DNA of 64,000 nt. Origin: an uncultured SAR116 cluster alpha proteobacterium (lineage in GTDB: Bacteria > Pseudomonadota > Alphaproteobacteria > Puniceispirillales > Marisalimonadaceae). A program made the translations under genes and the position numbers. Location of the stretch: contig CACJQK010000002.1 of assembly GCA_902595515.1 (NCBI GenBank), forward strand, positions 124,001 to 188,000. The letters are read 5' to 3'. Shown here piece after piece: positions 36,297 to 45,230 of the stretch. How positions within the stretch are numbered: the first letter of the stretch is position 1; each line of letters opens with the position of its first letter. The notes under the pieces were generated by a model. That model had not been told where the DNA came from and made no database searches. It worked only from the letters and a program-made list of their open reading frames with translations.

Positions 36297-36312
36297 AAAA
36301 TGAGCTCATTTT
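36297..36312 (-). terminator. Palindrome after the 36.3-kb gene, possible terminator
   Basis: AAAATGAGCTCATTTT is a perfect 16-bp palindrome located two bases after the stop of the minus-strand gene. Read on that strand it is preceded by further A residues and followed by one more T and a G. The stem is short and weak, so a terminator role is tentative. About 200 further bases up to 36096 hold no ORF. Confidence 0.3.
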
Positions 36313-36314
36313 TT

Positions 36315-36857
36315 TTAGATTATACTGACCAATAATTTTTTATGAAAATTTCTCATAAAAAATTTTAAACGGGCATCACCTCTTAAAATTTTAGAAATAT
36401 TTGAGTAAATAAAATTTTTATTTCTTTTAACTATTTTCCAATTATCTAAGCCATCATCAACACCAATAAGTTGATTACAAACCAAATCTTTTAATATATT
36501 TTTGAGTAATTGACAGTTTCCTATTTTAATAAAAAATTTTCGACTAAAATTCCAACTATTGTAATAATTTTTCTTTAATCTTGTACGTACAATAGCAATA
36601 TCACATGAAAAGTTTATTTTTTCTTTTCTCATATCATGAAATTCTAATGCTCCTTTTTTTAAAAATTTCAACTTTTCAAAAATAGATAAGGTTATGTTAA
36701 CAGTTTCTTCATTAACATGATCATTTGCAACATATAAAAGAATTGAATGCGGTTTATACAAACTATTTTTTGAAATTTTTTTTATTGTGGCAGCAGCAAA
36801 TAAAATCTGTAAAACACTGGTAATTTCAACTGAATATGAGTAGTGAAATTTTGTCAT
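36315..36857 (-). CDS. Small unknown protein, possibly a truncated polysialyltransferase-like GT
   Basis: A 180-residue basic protein that I do not recognise. It has an N-terminal half with alternating strands (HSILLYVAND; CDIAIVRTR) and a conserved-looking LIGVDDGLDNW at about residue 130. An acidic-acidic-Gly stretch like this is reminiscent of polysialyltransferase-type GT-B enzymes, which are two to three times longer, so this might be an N-terminal remnant. Sequence after its stop does not resume the frame. Its upstream region contains a perfect (TAA)12 tract 84-119 bases from the ATG, which may vary its expression. AGG is near the start. Confidence 0.5.
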   Translation of the reverse strand: MTKFHYSYSVEITSVLQILFAAATIKKISKNSLYKPHSILLYVANDHVNEETVNITLSIFEKLKFLKKGALEFHDMRKEKINFSCDIAIVRTRLKKNYYNSWNFSRKFFIKIGNCQLLKNILKDLVCNQLIGVDDGLDNWKIVKRNKNFIYSNISKILRGDARLKFFMRNFHKKLLVSII

Positions 36858-36937
36858 ATAAACAACCTAAGATATTAACAATTGCCAAATTTTATATTTG
36901 TTGAAGTTGCATTACGATAATTTTTTGCATTTAGTTA

Positions 36938-36978
<41 letters not shown>

Positions 36979-37014
36979 CGAATATCATTATTATACGTGA
37001 ATGTACATTTTTTT

Positions 37015-37131
37015 TTACTTCAAACCAAAGTAAGTTTCGAGAATTAAACCTTGCGAACAAACTGTTCTATTTGAAGTTCTGACTTTATTCATTCTTAACA
37101 GTAGAGTTTTAGTGAATTTATAGAACGACAA
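37015..37131 (-). CDS. 38-residue small ORF or gene remnant
   Basis: A TTG at 37131 follows GAGGA with six bases between and opens a 38-codon frame that reads on through RMNKVRTSNRTVCSQG to TYFGLK and a stop. The residue mix looks protein-like rather than random AT-rich translation. It may be a small protein or the C-terminal scrap of a lost gene; a stop lies just upstream in frame. It is between the methyltransferase gene and the TAA tract. I do not recognise it. Confidence 0.25.
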   Translation of the reverse strand: MSFYKFTKTLLLRMNKVRTSNRTVCSQGLILETYFGLK

Positions 37132-37202
37132 GACAATTCCTCAAAATAATTTATATATAATTTTTTAGATACAAAATTTTTTGAAAATATTATTAAAAAA
37201 TT

Positions 37203-37985
37203 TTATTTATAATCAGTTTTTGTGACAATAAAAATTATTGATTGTGATTTCACATTTAACATTGGAATTTTTGAAAACAGGTATCTATCACTTAAGAAAT
37301 ATAACTTTTTAAAAAAGTTATACTTAGAATATTTTGATACTATTCCCTTAAAATAATCATTTAAAAAATAAAACAATGTTTGTCCATTGAAAACTTTTTT
37401 GATGTTCAATTTATTTTGTTTTAAGACATCTTTAATTTTTGACCTTGTGGTTGTTTCAATTGCATATTCTGGTAATTTGTTTGGTGAAGATGTTTGCCAC
37501 ACATCAAACATCAAAATACCATTTTTTTTTAACAGTTTTGATAAATTATTAATTGCAATTTCAATATTATTTGTAAATGAAACCTGATGTCCTAAACTGA
37601 TTATAAAATCATATTTGTTTTTTGATATTTCGTCAGGCAAATCTTTATGCAGTTCAACAACATAATAATTTAATGAGTTTGGACCTTTATAAATTTGTTT
37701 TTTATGGATATCACTTTGATCAAAAAAAAGATTATGTTTTTCTAATTTTTTTGATATTCTTCCAGTATAACTTCCAACTTCTAAAATTTTAGCTTCTTTG
37801 TTTAGTTTTTTAACTTGATTATTTATAAAACTCTCATCAAAAAAGTTATCAAAAATAGATTTTCCACTCAAATATTTGTTATCATATGAATTAATATGTG
37901 ATGTTTCTTTATAATATTTGTTGGCTAAATTCAAATTTAAATCATCTTTCAAATAAGGCCCGAATAAATAAATCAAATTTTTCAA
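37203..37985 (-). CDS. SAM-dependent methyltransferase (class I)
   Basis: A 260-residue protein. ILEVGSYTGRISKKL is the SAM-binding glycine-rich motif; YDFIISLGHQVSF and LSKLLKKNGILMFDVWQTS are the later Rossmann strands. It probably methylates a sugar or another cytoplasmic intermediate of the glycan. The only start codons at the N-terminus are TTG, the first overlapping the phosphatase gene by 44 bases, which is long for this window; the true start may be a TTG at codon 4 or 12. Codon use is very AT-rich like its neighbours. Confidence 0.75.
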   Translation of the reverse strand: MKNLIYLFGPYLKDDLNLNLANKYYKETSHINSYDNKYLSGKSIFDNFFDESFINNQVKKLNKEAKILEVGSYTGRISKKLEKHNLFFDQSDIHKKQIYKGPNSLNYYVVELHKDLPDEISKNKYDFIISLGHQVSFTNNIEIAINNLSKLLKKNGILMFDVWQTSSPNKLPEYAIETTTRSKIKDVLKQNKLNIKKVFNGQTLFYFLNDYFKGIVSKYSKYNFFKKLYFLSDRYLFSKIPMLNVKSQSIIFIVTKTDYK

Positions 37986-38739
37986 AAGTATAATCTATTT
38001 TTAAACTATTATTATTTTTAGATAAAATTATCATTCCAGCTTGTCTAATACGAAGGTTTCTTTGGCTTGGATTTTCAAACAATCCTGGCACTATTACATT
38101 ACCATGTGCTGTAATAATAGTATTTTTATTTTCTTCGATATCAATTGATGAAAAAAAATCTCTTAGATCATTAAATCTCTTTTTTTGAGTTTCAGAGTAT
38201 ACTCCAGTGTGCAATAAATTGTTATCTATTTTGTCATAATAACCAAACATTATTTCAGCTGTTTGACGTGCTCTACAACTTGGACTAGTGAAAATTTTTC
38301 CAACAGGGAGCCTTATTTCTTTAAGCAACTCACCCATACCTTTAGCTTGGATCTTACCATCATCAGTTAAACAGACTGCTGTAGAAAAATAGTCATTTTC
38401 AGCATATCTTGTTCCGTTAACACCATTTTCATGAATTTCTGCTTCTAACAAGTCAAATATACCGGTACTTGGAAAGTCAGACCTTCTTTTAGCATGACGA
38501 ATATAAATAATATATCCTCCGCTAAGTAATTTTTTTGCCCATTTTTTATCCTCTAAGTTACCAGTAAAATGTGAACTGCTGAGTTTAACTTTTTTCTCAG
38601 AATTTATTTTAGTTTTTATGAATTTTTTAAATGCATCATTTGTAAAAATATTAAAACCAAAATTTAATATCATAATAAATAGAATTGAGAATATCAAAGA
38701 CATATAAACAAAAGTTTTATTTCGATTAAAAAAATTCAA
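37942..38739 (-). CDS. Membrane-anchored histidine-phosphatase-superfamily protein (SixA-like)
   Basis: A 265-residue protein. One hydrophobic helix lies at residues 12-32, followed by a linker and a phosphatase domain from about residue 70. The catalytic motifs are IIYIRHAKRRSDF (RHA), SPSCRARQTAEIM and the late ITAHGN. The membrane topology suggests the catalytic domain is on the periplasmic side. The family acts on phosphohistidine, sugar phosphates and other small phosphates; here a phospho-sugar or lipid-linked substrate is possible but unproved. Its 3' end overlaps the methyltransferase gene by 44 bases. Confidence 0.8.
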   Translation of the reverse strand: MNFFNRNKTFVYMSLIFSILFIMILNFGFNIFTNDAFKKFIKTKINSEKKVKLSSSHFTGNLEDKKWAKKLLSGGYIIYIRHAKRRSDFPSTGIFDLLEAEIHENGVNGTRYAENDYFSTAVCLTDDGKIQAKGMGELLKEIRLPVGKIFTSPSCRARQTAEIMFGYYDKIDNNLLHTGVYSETQKKRFNDLRDFFSSIDIEENKNTIITAHGNVIVPGLFENPSQRNLRIRQAGMIILSKNNNSLKIDYTFEKFDLFIRALFER

Positions 38740-38951
38740 TTGACTACTACCTCAGAAATATACAAGTAGAAACAATAGTTTCATTTTAAAAATATTACAA
38801 CATTGTTTTTGTTATTAATTATTATAAATAATTTTAAATACAATTTAGGAGTAGAGAATTAGATTAATTAAATAATTATAACATGCCTGCTTATTAATAA
38901 TATAAAGCTCTATATTTATTGTACTAAAGTTTTAATTTAAAAAGTATATTA

Positions 38952-39824
38952 TTAGATTTTTTGTGATACAACATATGAACGATCATCAAATGAGTTAATT
39001 ATAAACTTTGAGTAGTTGAATTGAGCACAAATAGTGTCGACCGCTCTAACAATTTCAGGAAATTTTATTGTATTATAATCGTCAAAAATTATGATATCAC
39101 CTTTTTTTTGATAATCTTTTATTGCTTTAAACTCAAACATGACGTCATTAAAAGTATGTGCACCATCTAAAAATGCAAAATGAATTCTTGATCTACATAT
39201 TTTTGGTAATTCGATTTGTGAATAACCCTCAACAAAAGTAATGTAACGTTCCATCAAATCATTCCAAGGCTTGAGTAATTGTTCTCTAGTTTGCGGACCT
39301 ATAATGTGATCAGCAATACAGTTCCAAATCATTCTTCTACGATGTGGCAACACATCAAATGTAATTATGCTTCCCTCAATATTGCTATCTTGCAAAGCTT
39401 TAGCCATACATAAGGAAGAAAAACCACGCGCAGTACCAGTTTCAATAATTGATATATTTGTTAACTTATTCTGTTTATTTAAATAATTTCTTAACTCTGA
39501 GTATAATACTCTTCCATGCGCATAATTTAACTCGCTTCCCTTAATTACAATTTGTGTTTGCAAAGCAAGTTTTTGAAGCCAAATCCTGTCAATTTTAAAT
39601 CCTTTTTTAGTTTCAAACCTGTCAACATCTTTACAATTTTTGTTTTTGGCTTTATCAGATAATTTTATGTAATCATCAAGTGTGCCAATCTTATTTTTGG
39701 AAATTGGATTATAGTGCCATTTTTTATTTGCTATTTTATATGCTGCTTTTAGAGCAATTGGTCCTTTATAATTATTAAAAACATTTATAAAATAAATAAG
39801 TTTATAATAAATTGTTCTCAACAT
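38952..39824 (-). CDS. SAM-dependent methyltransferase (Methyltransf_24/CmcI-like)
   Basis: A 290-residue protein. SIIETGTARGFSSLCMAKAL is the SAM-binding loop, SIITFDVLPHRR the acidic strand, and HFAFLDGAHTFNDVMFEFKAI the segment typical of the class that includes cephalosporin-hydroxylase-like and sugar O-methyltransferases; IIIFDDYNT follows. This layout with FLDGAH is common in polysaccharide loci and suggests O-methylation of a hexose. No membrane helix is certain. It stands alone between non-coding gaps of about 95 and 210 bases. Confidence 0.78.
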   Translation of the reverse strand: MLRTIYYKLIYFINVFNNYKGPIALKAAYKIANKKWHYNPISKNKIGTLDDYIKLSDKAKNKNCKDVDRFETKKGFKIDRIWLQKLALQTQIVIKGSELNYAHGRVLYSELRNYLNKQNKLTNISIIETGTARGFSSLCMAKALQDSNIEGSIITFDVLPHRRRMIWNCIADHIIGPQTREQLLKPWNDLMERYITFVEGYSQIELPKICRSRIHFAFLDGAHTFNDVMFEFKAIKDYQKKGDIIIFDDYNTIKFPEIVRAVDTICAQFNYSKFIINSFDDRSYVVSQKI

Positions 39825-39919
39825 ATTAAATCCAAATAGTTTTCTATTATAATTTAAATTTTATAAGTAAACAGGAGATATGAATATTCAACCTGTTAAA
39901 ATTAATCAACAAATAATTA

Positions 39920-41227
39920 TTAAATTTTTACATTTTTCCTTACTGCTGCAATTATTTTTGAATTCAAATTTCCAACAAACTGACTTTTTGGGTTAGTTTT
40001 AGTCAGACAATTTTTAGAAAAATACGCATAGCCTTTAGAACAATGCATCCCATTTTTTTTTGCAACGAATACAACTTCAGAATTTAAATTCATGTAGGAT
40101 CCATTTGGCAAAATAACTTTAGTTTCTTCTGTTATTTCATTAGGGTATGTTAATGTAACAAACAAACGGTTAGAGCGATTATCAAATTCCCCAAAAAGTG
40201 CTAATTTCTCATTTAAAATTTTACATTTTTCTAATAATTTTTGTGCTGCTTCATTGTGAGTGACAGATAAAAATTCTATATCAAAGTCTCTAGTCATTCT
40301 TGGATTTACTTTCTTAAAAACCAATCCAATTTTCCTTAAAAACTCCTCATGATTTTTTAGTCTATAATAGTATTGAGTTTTAAGGAAGGGCTCTTGACTA
40401 AGACCAGTGGCAATTATGAGACCACAATTTTCTTTTGTTTTTTGAATGTACTCCAAAAGTAACTTGTCGTAAAATTGAAACATATCTAATAAAGGATCTC
40501 TTTTATCACTTTTAGATTTATCCTCCCGCCAGCGGAAATAATGATGCTGGATATGTGCACCTGCATTAAAAAAAACAGTTGAAAATTTAGGATATTTTTT
40601 TTCATTTAAAATATTGTGTAACCTAAATAATAAATAGTCCAAAACAAGTGCTTTATACCATTTTTTATTATATGATTTCGAACATATCTTAATAAAATAA
40701 AAAAAATCAATTGGTCGGAACGTTTTAATAATTACTTCTATAATTGTGAGAAATGACTTCTTGCTTATACTCCCAACGCTATTATCACCTACGACTTGTA
40801 CCAACATTTCATAAACTCTTTTACAAAAATTACCTCCGGATACATTAGATTTTATCCACGGATCTGGTATGTAAAATTTTGGATTTTTCAACCTGTTTGG
40901 CATGTTCATTGGTGATATACATCCAATAGAAAAACCTGATTTTTCTATTTTATCTAAAAGCCAATTTTCAGAAGATATTTGCTCAGTATCACCTAGATGA
41001 AACACTCTATGTTCATCGAACTTCTTCCCTGAATAAACGCTGACCCACTGTATCCATGGCTCAAGAAGTTCATAATTTTCTTCTGCGTAAGTGATCTGCG
41101 TATCAAATTCTGCCATCAATTTATTAAAACCAGGGAAAGGGTATTTTTTTAAATATTGTTTTTTTAAAAAATCAAGATTAACTTCATTAAGCTGTATCAA
41201 AATTATTGAATCTAACTTTTTTGACAT
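39920..41227 (-). CDS. Alkaline-phosphatase-superfamily-like protein of a glycan locus
   Basis: A 435-residue protein. The N-terminal SIILIQLNEVNLDFLKK and WIQWVSVYSGKKFDEHRV look like the first metal site and the Ser/Thr nucleophile region of type I phosphodiesterase/alkaline phosphatase relatives, and FNAGAHIQHHYFRW resembles their later histidine-bearing region. The first metal aspartate seems to be Asn (QLNEVN), so catalysis is uncertain. It has no signal peptide, so it would act in the cytoplasm. Proteins of this kind occur in O-antigen clusters without a known role. It ends the run GT2-GT4-SDR-CDP genes, three bases from the GT2 gene. Confidence 0.6.
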   Translation of the reverse strand: MSKKLDSIILIQLNEVNLDFLKKQYLKKYPFPGFNKLMAEFDTQITYAEENYELLEPWIQWVSVYSGKKFDEHRVFHLGDTEQISSENWLLDKIEKSGFSIGCISPMNMPNRLKNPKFYIPDPWIKSNVSGGNFCKRVYEMLVQVVGDNSVGSISKKSFLTIIEVIIKTFRPIDFFYFIKICSKSYNKKWYKALVLDYLLFRLHNILNEKKYPKFSTVFFNAGAHIQHHYFRWREDKSKSDKRDPLLDMFQFYDKLLLEYIQKTKENCGLIIATGLSQEPFLKTQYYYRLKNHEEFLRKIGLVFKKVNPRMTRDFDIEFLSVTHNEAAQKLLEKCKILNEKLALFGEFDNRSNRLFVTLTYPNEITEETKVILPNGSYMNLNSEVVFVAKKNGMHCSKGYAYFSKNCLTKTNPKSQFVGNLNSKIIAAVRKNVKI

Positions 41228-41230
41228 AAC

Positions 41231-41989
41231 TTAAATACCACTCTTAAAATATTGCATACTCTTAAAGTATAATTTATTTAATATAAATTTAAATAAATTA
41301 AAACCCGGGGCTGATAATTTAAGGAATCTAATTATCTCTAAATTTAGTAAAATTTTTGAACTAAAATGTCCGCTCAAACCACCAGATCGCATTTGAACAA
41401 GTGGTGTTGGTATATAATGACTTTTACATCTATTAATTTCCAAAAGTCTATACATAAACTCAATATCAGCTGCTATTTTCATTTTTTCAGAATACCCACT
41501 AATGTTGTTTAAAATCTTTTTTTTGTAAAAAAACCCAGGGTGTGGAGGTGACCATCCTTTTTGGAATGCGCCCATCGAATAAGAAGAACTTTTCCAATAT
41601 CTATTTACTCGATTAGAAATAGGATTAATACAACATAGATCACCATATAATAAAGAAATATCTGGGAAAGATTTTATAGTTTCTACAACTAACTCACAAA
41701 CATATATATTTGTTAAATAATCGTCTCCATTTAAAATAGTTAACCAACTGCCTTTTGCTTTTTTTGAAGCTTGATTTATAGCATTATATAAACCAAAATC
41801 TCTTCCACGAATAAGTCTAACTTTATTACTACTAAACTTTTGAAGTTTTTCTATAGTTCCATCCGAAGAACCACCGTCAAAGATAATATGCTCAATATTT
41901 TTATATGATTGACTTTCAACACTCTTTACACAATCAATTATCGTTTTTGCAGAGTTCAAAGTGGGTGTGATAACTGATAATTTTATCAA
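41231..41989 (-). CDS. Family 2 glycosyltransferase (WcaE/WcaA-like)
   Basis: A 252-residue GT2. LSVITPTLNSAKTIIDCVKSV, HIIFDGGSSDGTIE, RDFGLYNAINQASKKAKG and LNGDDYL are the successive family motifs; the DxGLYxAxN stretch is typical of colanic-acid WcaE-like enzymes. WSPPHPGFFYKK and the following DIEFMYRLL close the acceptor site. It overlaps the GT4 gene by four bases. It should add one sugar to the lipid-linked repeat unit. Confidence 0.87.
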   Translation of the reverse strand: MIKLSVITPTLNSAKTIIDCVKSVESQSYKNIEHIIFDGGSSDGTIEKLQKFSSNKVRLIRGRDFGLYNAINQASKKAKGSWLTILNGDDYLTNIYVCELVVETIKSFPDISLLYGDLCCINPISNRVNRYWKSSSYSMGAFQKGWSPPHPGFFYKKKILNNISGYSEKMKIAADIEFMYRLLEINRCKSHYIPTPLVQMRSGGLSGHFSSKILLNLEIIRFLKLSAPGFNLFKFILNKLYFKSMQYFKSGI

Positions 41990-43149
41990 GTAAAACTCCT
42001 AAGTTCTTTTATCAATAACATATCACTCCTTTCTGAAGTCAATGCTAATGCAATCTGTTGAGCCTTCCAAACTTTTTGTAAAGTTACTTTAGGAGATTCT
42101 AACATTTTTTTAATTTGAATCGCTGTATTTTTTGGGTCACTTAAATTACTAAAATTTATATTTTTACCATAGATTTCTTTAAATGCTGGGTAGTTATTAC
42201 AAATCACAGGAAGTCCTGAAGATACAAGTTCCAATAGGGAATACCCAAAAGATTCGCACGATGACATGAAAATTCCTATATCACATTTTAAAAATATCCC
42301 CAAAATTTCATCATGATTTAAATCTTGAAAAATTTGCAACCTTACTGTCTTAATTGCGTGCGAAGATAAATAATTTTTAAGTTCTAATGTTCGAGACGAC
42401 TTATCCCCACCAATAAAAATCAATTTGATTTTTTTTCTAAACAATTTTGAAAACTCAATTGCCGTATCTATTACAAATTCATGATGTTTATAAAGAGCAA
42501 GAACACTAGGATAAACAATTGTGATTTCATCTTTTTTTCTAATAGAAATAATGTCAAGTGGCTTATGCATAGCTTTTTTCTTAATTTCATTTAACCAACT
42601 TAACCCTAAACCTAAAGGAATAACCTTTGCTGTATCCAATTTTTTATGAGTAAACTTTGGTAATTTAGATTTCACTACTAATTTTGAAAATTCTGTATTA
42701 AACACCAATTTTCTTGTAAAAATAATTGAAAATGCTGTTAAATACTTAGCCATTTTTAAATTGAACCTGCCTAAGAAACATAGGCGTGAATAATAAAAAT
42801 CATCAAACGGTAAGTTATTTTGAATCATTAGTAAATTAGATAATCCTGGATAAAAGCCAATTCCACCAGGTACAAATACAACTTTTCTTTCATCAAAATA
42901 ATAAAATTTAAAAAAGTCTAAAAAAAACGTTTTTGTCTGATAAAAATTAACATTATTTGTTTTATAATCAAATTTACTATCTTCTAAAATGTTATTATAT
43001 GTTTGTTTTTTTAGAATTACTTTTATAGATGAAAAACAATTTAATTTAATTGCTGTACGTATAAAACCTTTTAGCTGCATAATTGTACCAGGAGAGCCAA
43101 TATTAAAAGCAACTATTATTAATTGTTTTTTTTTCAAAATCACTTCCAT
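41986..43149 (-). CDS. Family 4 glycosyltransferase
   Basis: A 387-residue GT-B enzyme. The donor domain shows ITIVYPSVLALYKHHEFVI, LIFIGGDKSS and the C-terminal DIGIFMSSCESFGYSLLELVSSGLPVICNNYP with the E-x7-E nucleotide motif. The N-terminal domain begins QLIIVAFNIGSPGTIMQ. It overlaps the epimerase-like gene by ten bases and the GT2 by four. Donor unknown. Confidence 0.87.
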   Translation of the reverse strand: MEVILKKKQLIIVAFNIGSPGTIMQLKGFIRTAIKLNCFSSIKVILKKQTYNNILEDSKFDYKTNNVNFYQTKTFFLDFFKFYYFDERKVVFVPGGIGFYPGLSNLLMIQNNLPFDDFYYSRLCFLGRFNLKMAKYLTAFSIIFTRKLVFNTEFSKLVVKSKLPKFTHKKLDTAKVIPLGLGLSWLNEIKKKAMHKPLDIISIRKKDEITIVYPSVLALYKHHEFVIDTAIEFSKLFRKKIKLIFIGGDKSSRTLELKNYLSSHAIKTVRLQIFQDLNHDEILGIFLKCDIGIFMSSCESFGYSLLELVSSGLPVICNNYPAFKEIYGKNINFSNLSDPKNTAIQIKKMLESPKVTLQKVWKAQQIALALTSERSDMLLIKELRSFT

Positions 43150-44060
43150 TTTTTTTGAAAATATAAAAAAGTTTCATAAATTTCATTGTCAAAGTGGGAC
43201 CAAAAATCACTAAATAGTATATCTGAAGTACACTTAGGGTATATAGGAGTTTCAGCCGAAATGTTTGATACAATTCGAAATTTAGTGTAATAACTAATTT
43301 TCTTTACATAATCTAAAATTTTTGTGGGTTTATCGGGATATAAGTTTATTGTTTGTCCAAGGTATTTACCTTTAATACATTTATTTATAACAAAGTCGCA
43401 TAATAACCCTAAAGGAAAAAGATTAAGAGTTATGTTGTTTTTTGCTCTTAACTCTATTACCCCTTTGCATGCCATCTCAATAATTTGATTTCCAAAAAGA
43501 TGCGTCGTTTCACCAAACATTTTATTTGAATGACCAAACATATTGGGTAATCTTAAAATTGTAAAATTTTTTTTATTTTTTTGTAAACTGAGTTTATCAA
43601 TTAAATTATTTTCAGCAATTATGTGTGAGTTGCCATATGGGTCATTTGGACAAGCAAATGCCCTAGGTTTGTTATATCTACAGTTTACACCCCCAAAAAC
43701 ATGAATACTAGAAAAATGTAAAACGTTTTTGGCAAGACCATATTCAAGTATTTTATGAATTTTATATATTATTTCTTTTCTACGATGAATTGCTTCAGAC
43801 GGATATTTTTCGCAAAATTTTCTGTCTGGACCTGCACAATTGATAATATAAGAATATTTTAAACTGTTTTTATTTTTCCTGTTAAATAAGTTAGCTAAAA
43901 CTTCATTATTATTATTATAAAGAACTCCAGACTGGGACAAAAAATCTACGTTAATTCCAGCAATCTTAAAGCGTTGTGAGAGCCTATTAGCTATATAACT
44001 ATTATACCCAATGATTAGTAATGTATTAACATTACCATGTCTTCCAACCTGGTTTCCCAT
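43140..44060 (-). CDS. Extended SDR (NAD-dependent epimerase/reductase), likely in the CDP-sugar branch
   Basis: A 306-residue extended SDR. LLIIGYNSYIANRLSQRF is the cofactor loop (GxxxxIA form, closer to RmlD-like reductases than to epimerases), NCAGPDRKFCEKYPSEA follows, HFSSIHVFGG is the active-site serine region, and PYGNSHIIAENNL gives Tyr-x-x-x-His where Lys is expected. That His substitution is odd and may affect activity. It follows rfbF directly, with a 29-base overlap because the only in-frame ATG is inside rfbF. It may reduce the CDP-4-keto-6-deoxy sugar. Confidence 0.72.
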   Translation of the reverse strand: MGNQVGRHGNVNTLLIIGYNSYIANRLSQRFKIAGINVDFLSQSGVLYNNNNEVLANLFNRKNKNSLKYSYIINCAGPDRKFCEKYPSEAIHRRKEIIYKIHKILEYGLAKNVLHFSSIHVFGGVNCRYNKPRAFACPNDPYGNSHIIAENNLIDKLSLQKNKKNFTILRLPNMFGHSNKMFGETTHLFGNQIIEMACKGVIELRAKNNITLNLFPLGLLCDFVINKCIKGKYLGQTINLYPDKPTKILDYVKKISYYTKFRIVSNISAETPIYPKCTSDILFSDFWSHFDNEIYETFLYFQKKWK

Positions 44061-44799
44061 TTTTCCATTCTGCTTCTAGAGTCAATTTATCTCTTAAAGT
44101 ATCCATACATTGCCAGTACCCTTGATGAAGATAAACTCCTAACTCTAGAGATTTTGCAATTTTGGGGAGAGTATATTCTTCAAAAACTGTGTCGGAATTT
44201 TCAATGAAATCAAAAACTTTTTTTGAGCAAATAAAAAACCCACCATTAACCCAGTTTCCATCACCTTGATTTTTTTCTAAAAATGAAACTACTTTATTTT
44301 CTTTAACCCCTAAAGCACCAAACCGGCCTCTAGGCTGAACTCCTGTAAGTGTAACTATATTTTTTTGTTCAAAATGCACTTTGCTAATCTCCGATAAATC
44401 CACATCGGATAGGCCATCCCCATAAGTTAAAAAGAAATCTTCGCTACCTATTACATTTTTTGCAGCTAATATCCGACCACCTGTCATAGTATTAATTCCA
44501 GTATCAATGATGTTTATCATCCAATCTTCGCTAGAATAATTTTTGTATTTGATTTCGTTGTTCTTAAGATTTAATTCAATATCTGAATTATGACTAAAAT
44601 AATTCAAGAAATATTCTTTTATAATATAACTTTTATAACCTGTTAAAATTACGAAATCGTTATAACCTTGTTTAGAAAAACCTTTCATAATATGCCATAA
44701 AATTGGTTTTCCACCTATTTCAACCATGGGTTTAGGCTTTACTGTTGTTTCTTCACTAAGTCTAGTGCCATAACCACCAGCAAGTATTACTACTTTCAT
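44032..44799 (-). CDS. rfbF: Glucose-1-phosphate cytidylyltransferase
   Basis: A 255-residue nucleotidyltransferase starting at ATG 44799; the track start is a TTG four codons earlier. KVVILAGGYGTRLSEETTVKPKPMVEIGGKP is the RfbF (DdhA) form of the pyrophosphorylase signature, and TYGDGLSDVDL and NWVNGGFFICSK also match. It makes CDP-glucose from CTP and glucose-1-phosphate. Its ATG overlaps the cupin stop (ATGA). With rfbG nearby this proves a CDP-deoxysugar branch. Confidence 0.93.
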   Translation of the reverse strand: MKVVILAGGYGTRLSEETTVKPKPMVEIGGKPILWHIMKGFSKQGYNDFVILTGYKSYIIKEYFLNYFSHNSDIELNLKNNEIKYKNYSSEDWMINIIDTGINTMTGGRILAAKNVIGSEDFFLTYGDGLSDVDLSEISKVHFEQKNIVTLTGVQPRGRFGALGVKENKVVSFLEKNQGDGNWVNGGFFICSKKVFDFIENSDTVFEEYTLPKIAKSLELGVYLHQGYWQCMDTLRDKLTLEAEWKNGKPGWKTW

Positions 44800-45230
44800 G
44801 AGATTTTCCAATCAAAATCAAAGTGATTCAAACTTAGGTTATCTTGTTCATCAGGGTCGTGAATTTCATCTATGATATTAATAATCAAAGATAAGCTAGA
44901 AGAAATTCCTTGAAAACCAAACCAAAAATTCGGCGGAATGTAAAGTCTTTTATTATCATCTGATGATAAATAGTATTTTATAAATTGATCTCCTGCAGAT
45001 GTAAGAACAAACCGAACTTTTCCATTTAAAATGCTCAAATTACAACTCACTCGACGATGACGCTTCCATCCTCTGATAGATCCGTGTTCTATGCTAGAAA
45101 AATAAGCCTCTCCGAATCCAAAAAAACCTTCTGAGTTCGTTTTCAAAAAATGTTTAACCTCACCACCGTCATTTTTCGAAAATGTTCTTTCATCAAATAA
45201 TTGTGGATTAAACTGAGAAGACATTTTCAC
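44796..45230 (-). CDS. Cupin related to dTDP-4-dehydrorhamnose 3,5-epimerase, in a CDP-sugar operon
   Basis: A 144-residue cupin starting probably at GTG 45230 (TAGTG overlap with the rfbG stop) or ATG 45224; the track's TTG at 45242 is less likely. HGSIRGWKRHRRVSCNLSI aligns with the RmlC segment containing LRGLHFQ, but Lys stands where RmlC has its catalytic histidine, and YIPPNFWFGFQG has Phe-Gly where RmlC has HG. So this RmlC relative lacks both canonical histidines. It may bind or isomerise a CDP-4-keto sugar in another way. It sits between rfbG and rfbF, overlapping both. Confidence 0.7.
   Translation of the reverse strand: MKMSSQFNPQLFDERTFSKNDGGEVKHFLKTNSEGFFGFGEAYFSSIEHGSIRGWKRHRRVSCNLSILNGKVRFVLTSAGDQFIKYYLSSDDNKRLYIPPNFWFGFQGISSSLSLIINIIDEIHDPDEQDNLSLNHFDFDWKIS

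Noticed and set aside
44796-45230. A second rmlC
   Set aside because: It is shorter, lacks both RmlC active-site histidines and is embedded in the CDP-sugar operon; the true rmlC is at 32012-32557.
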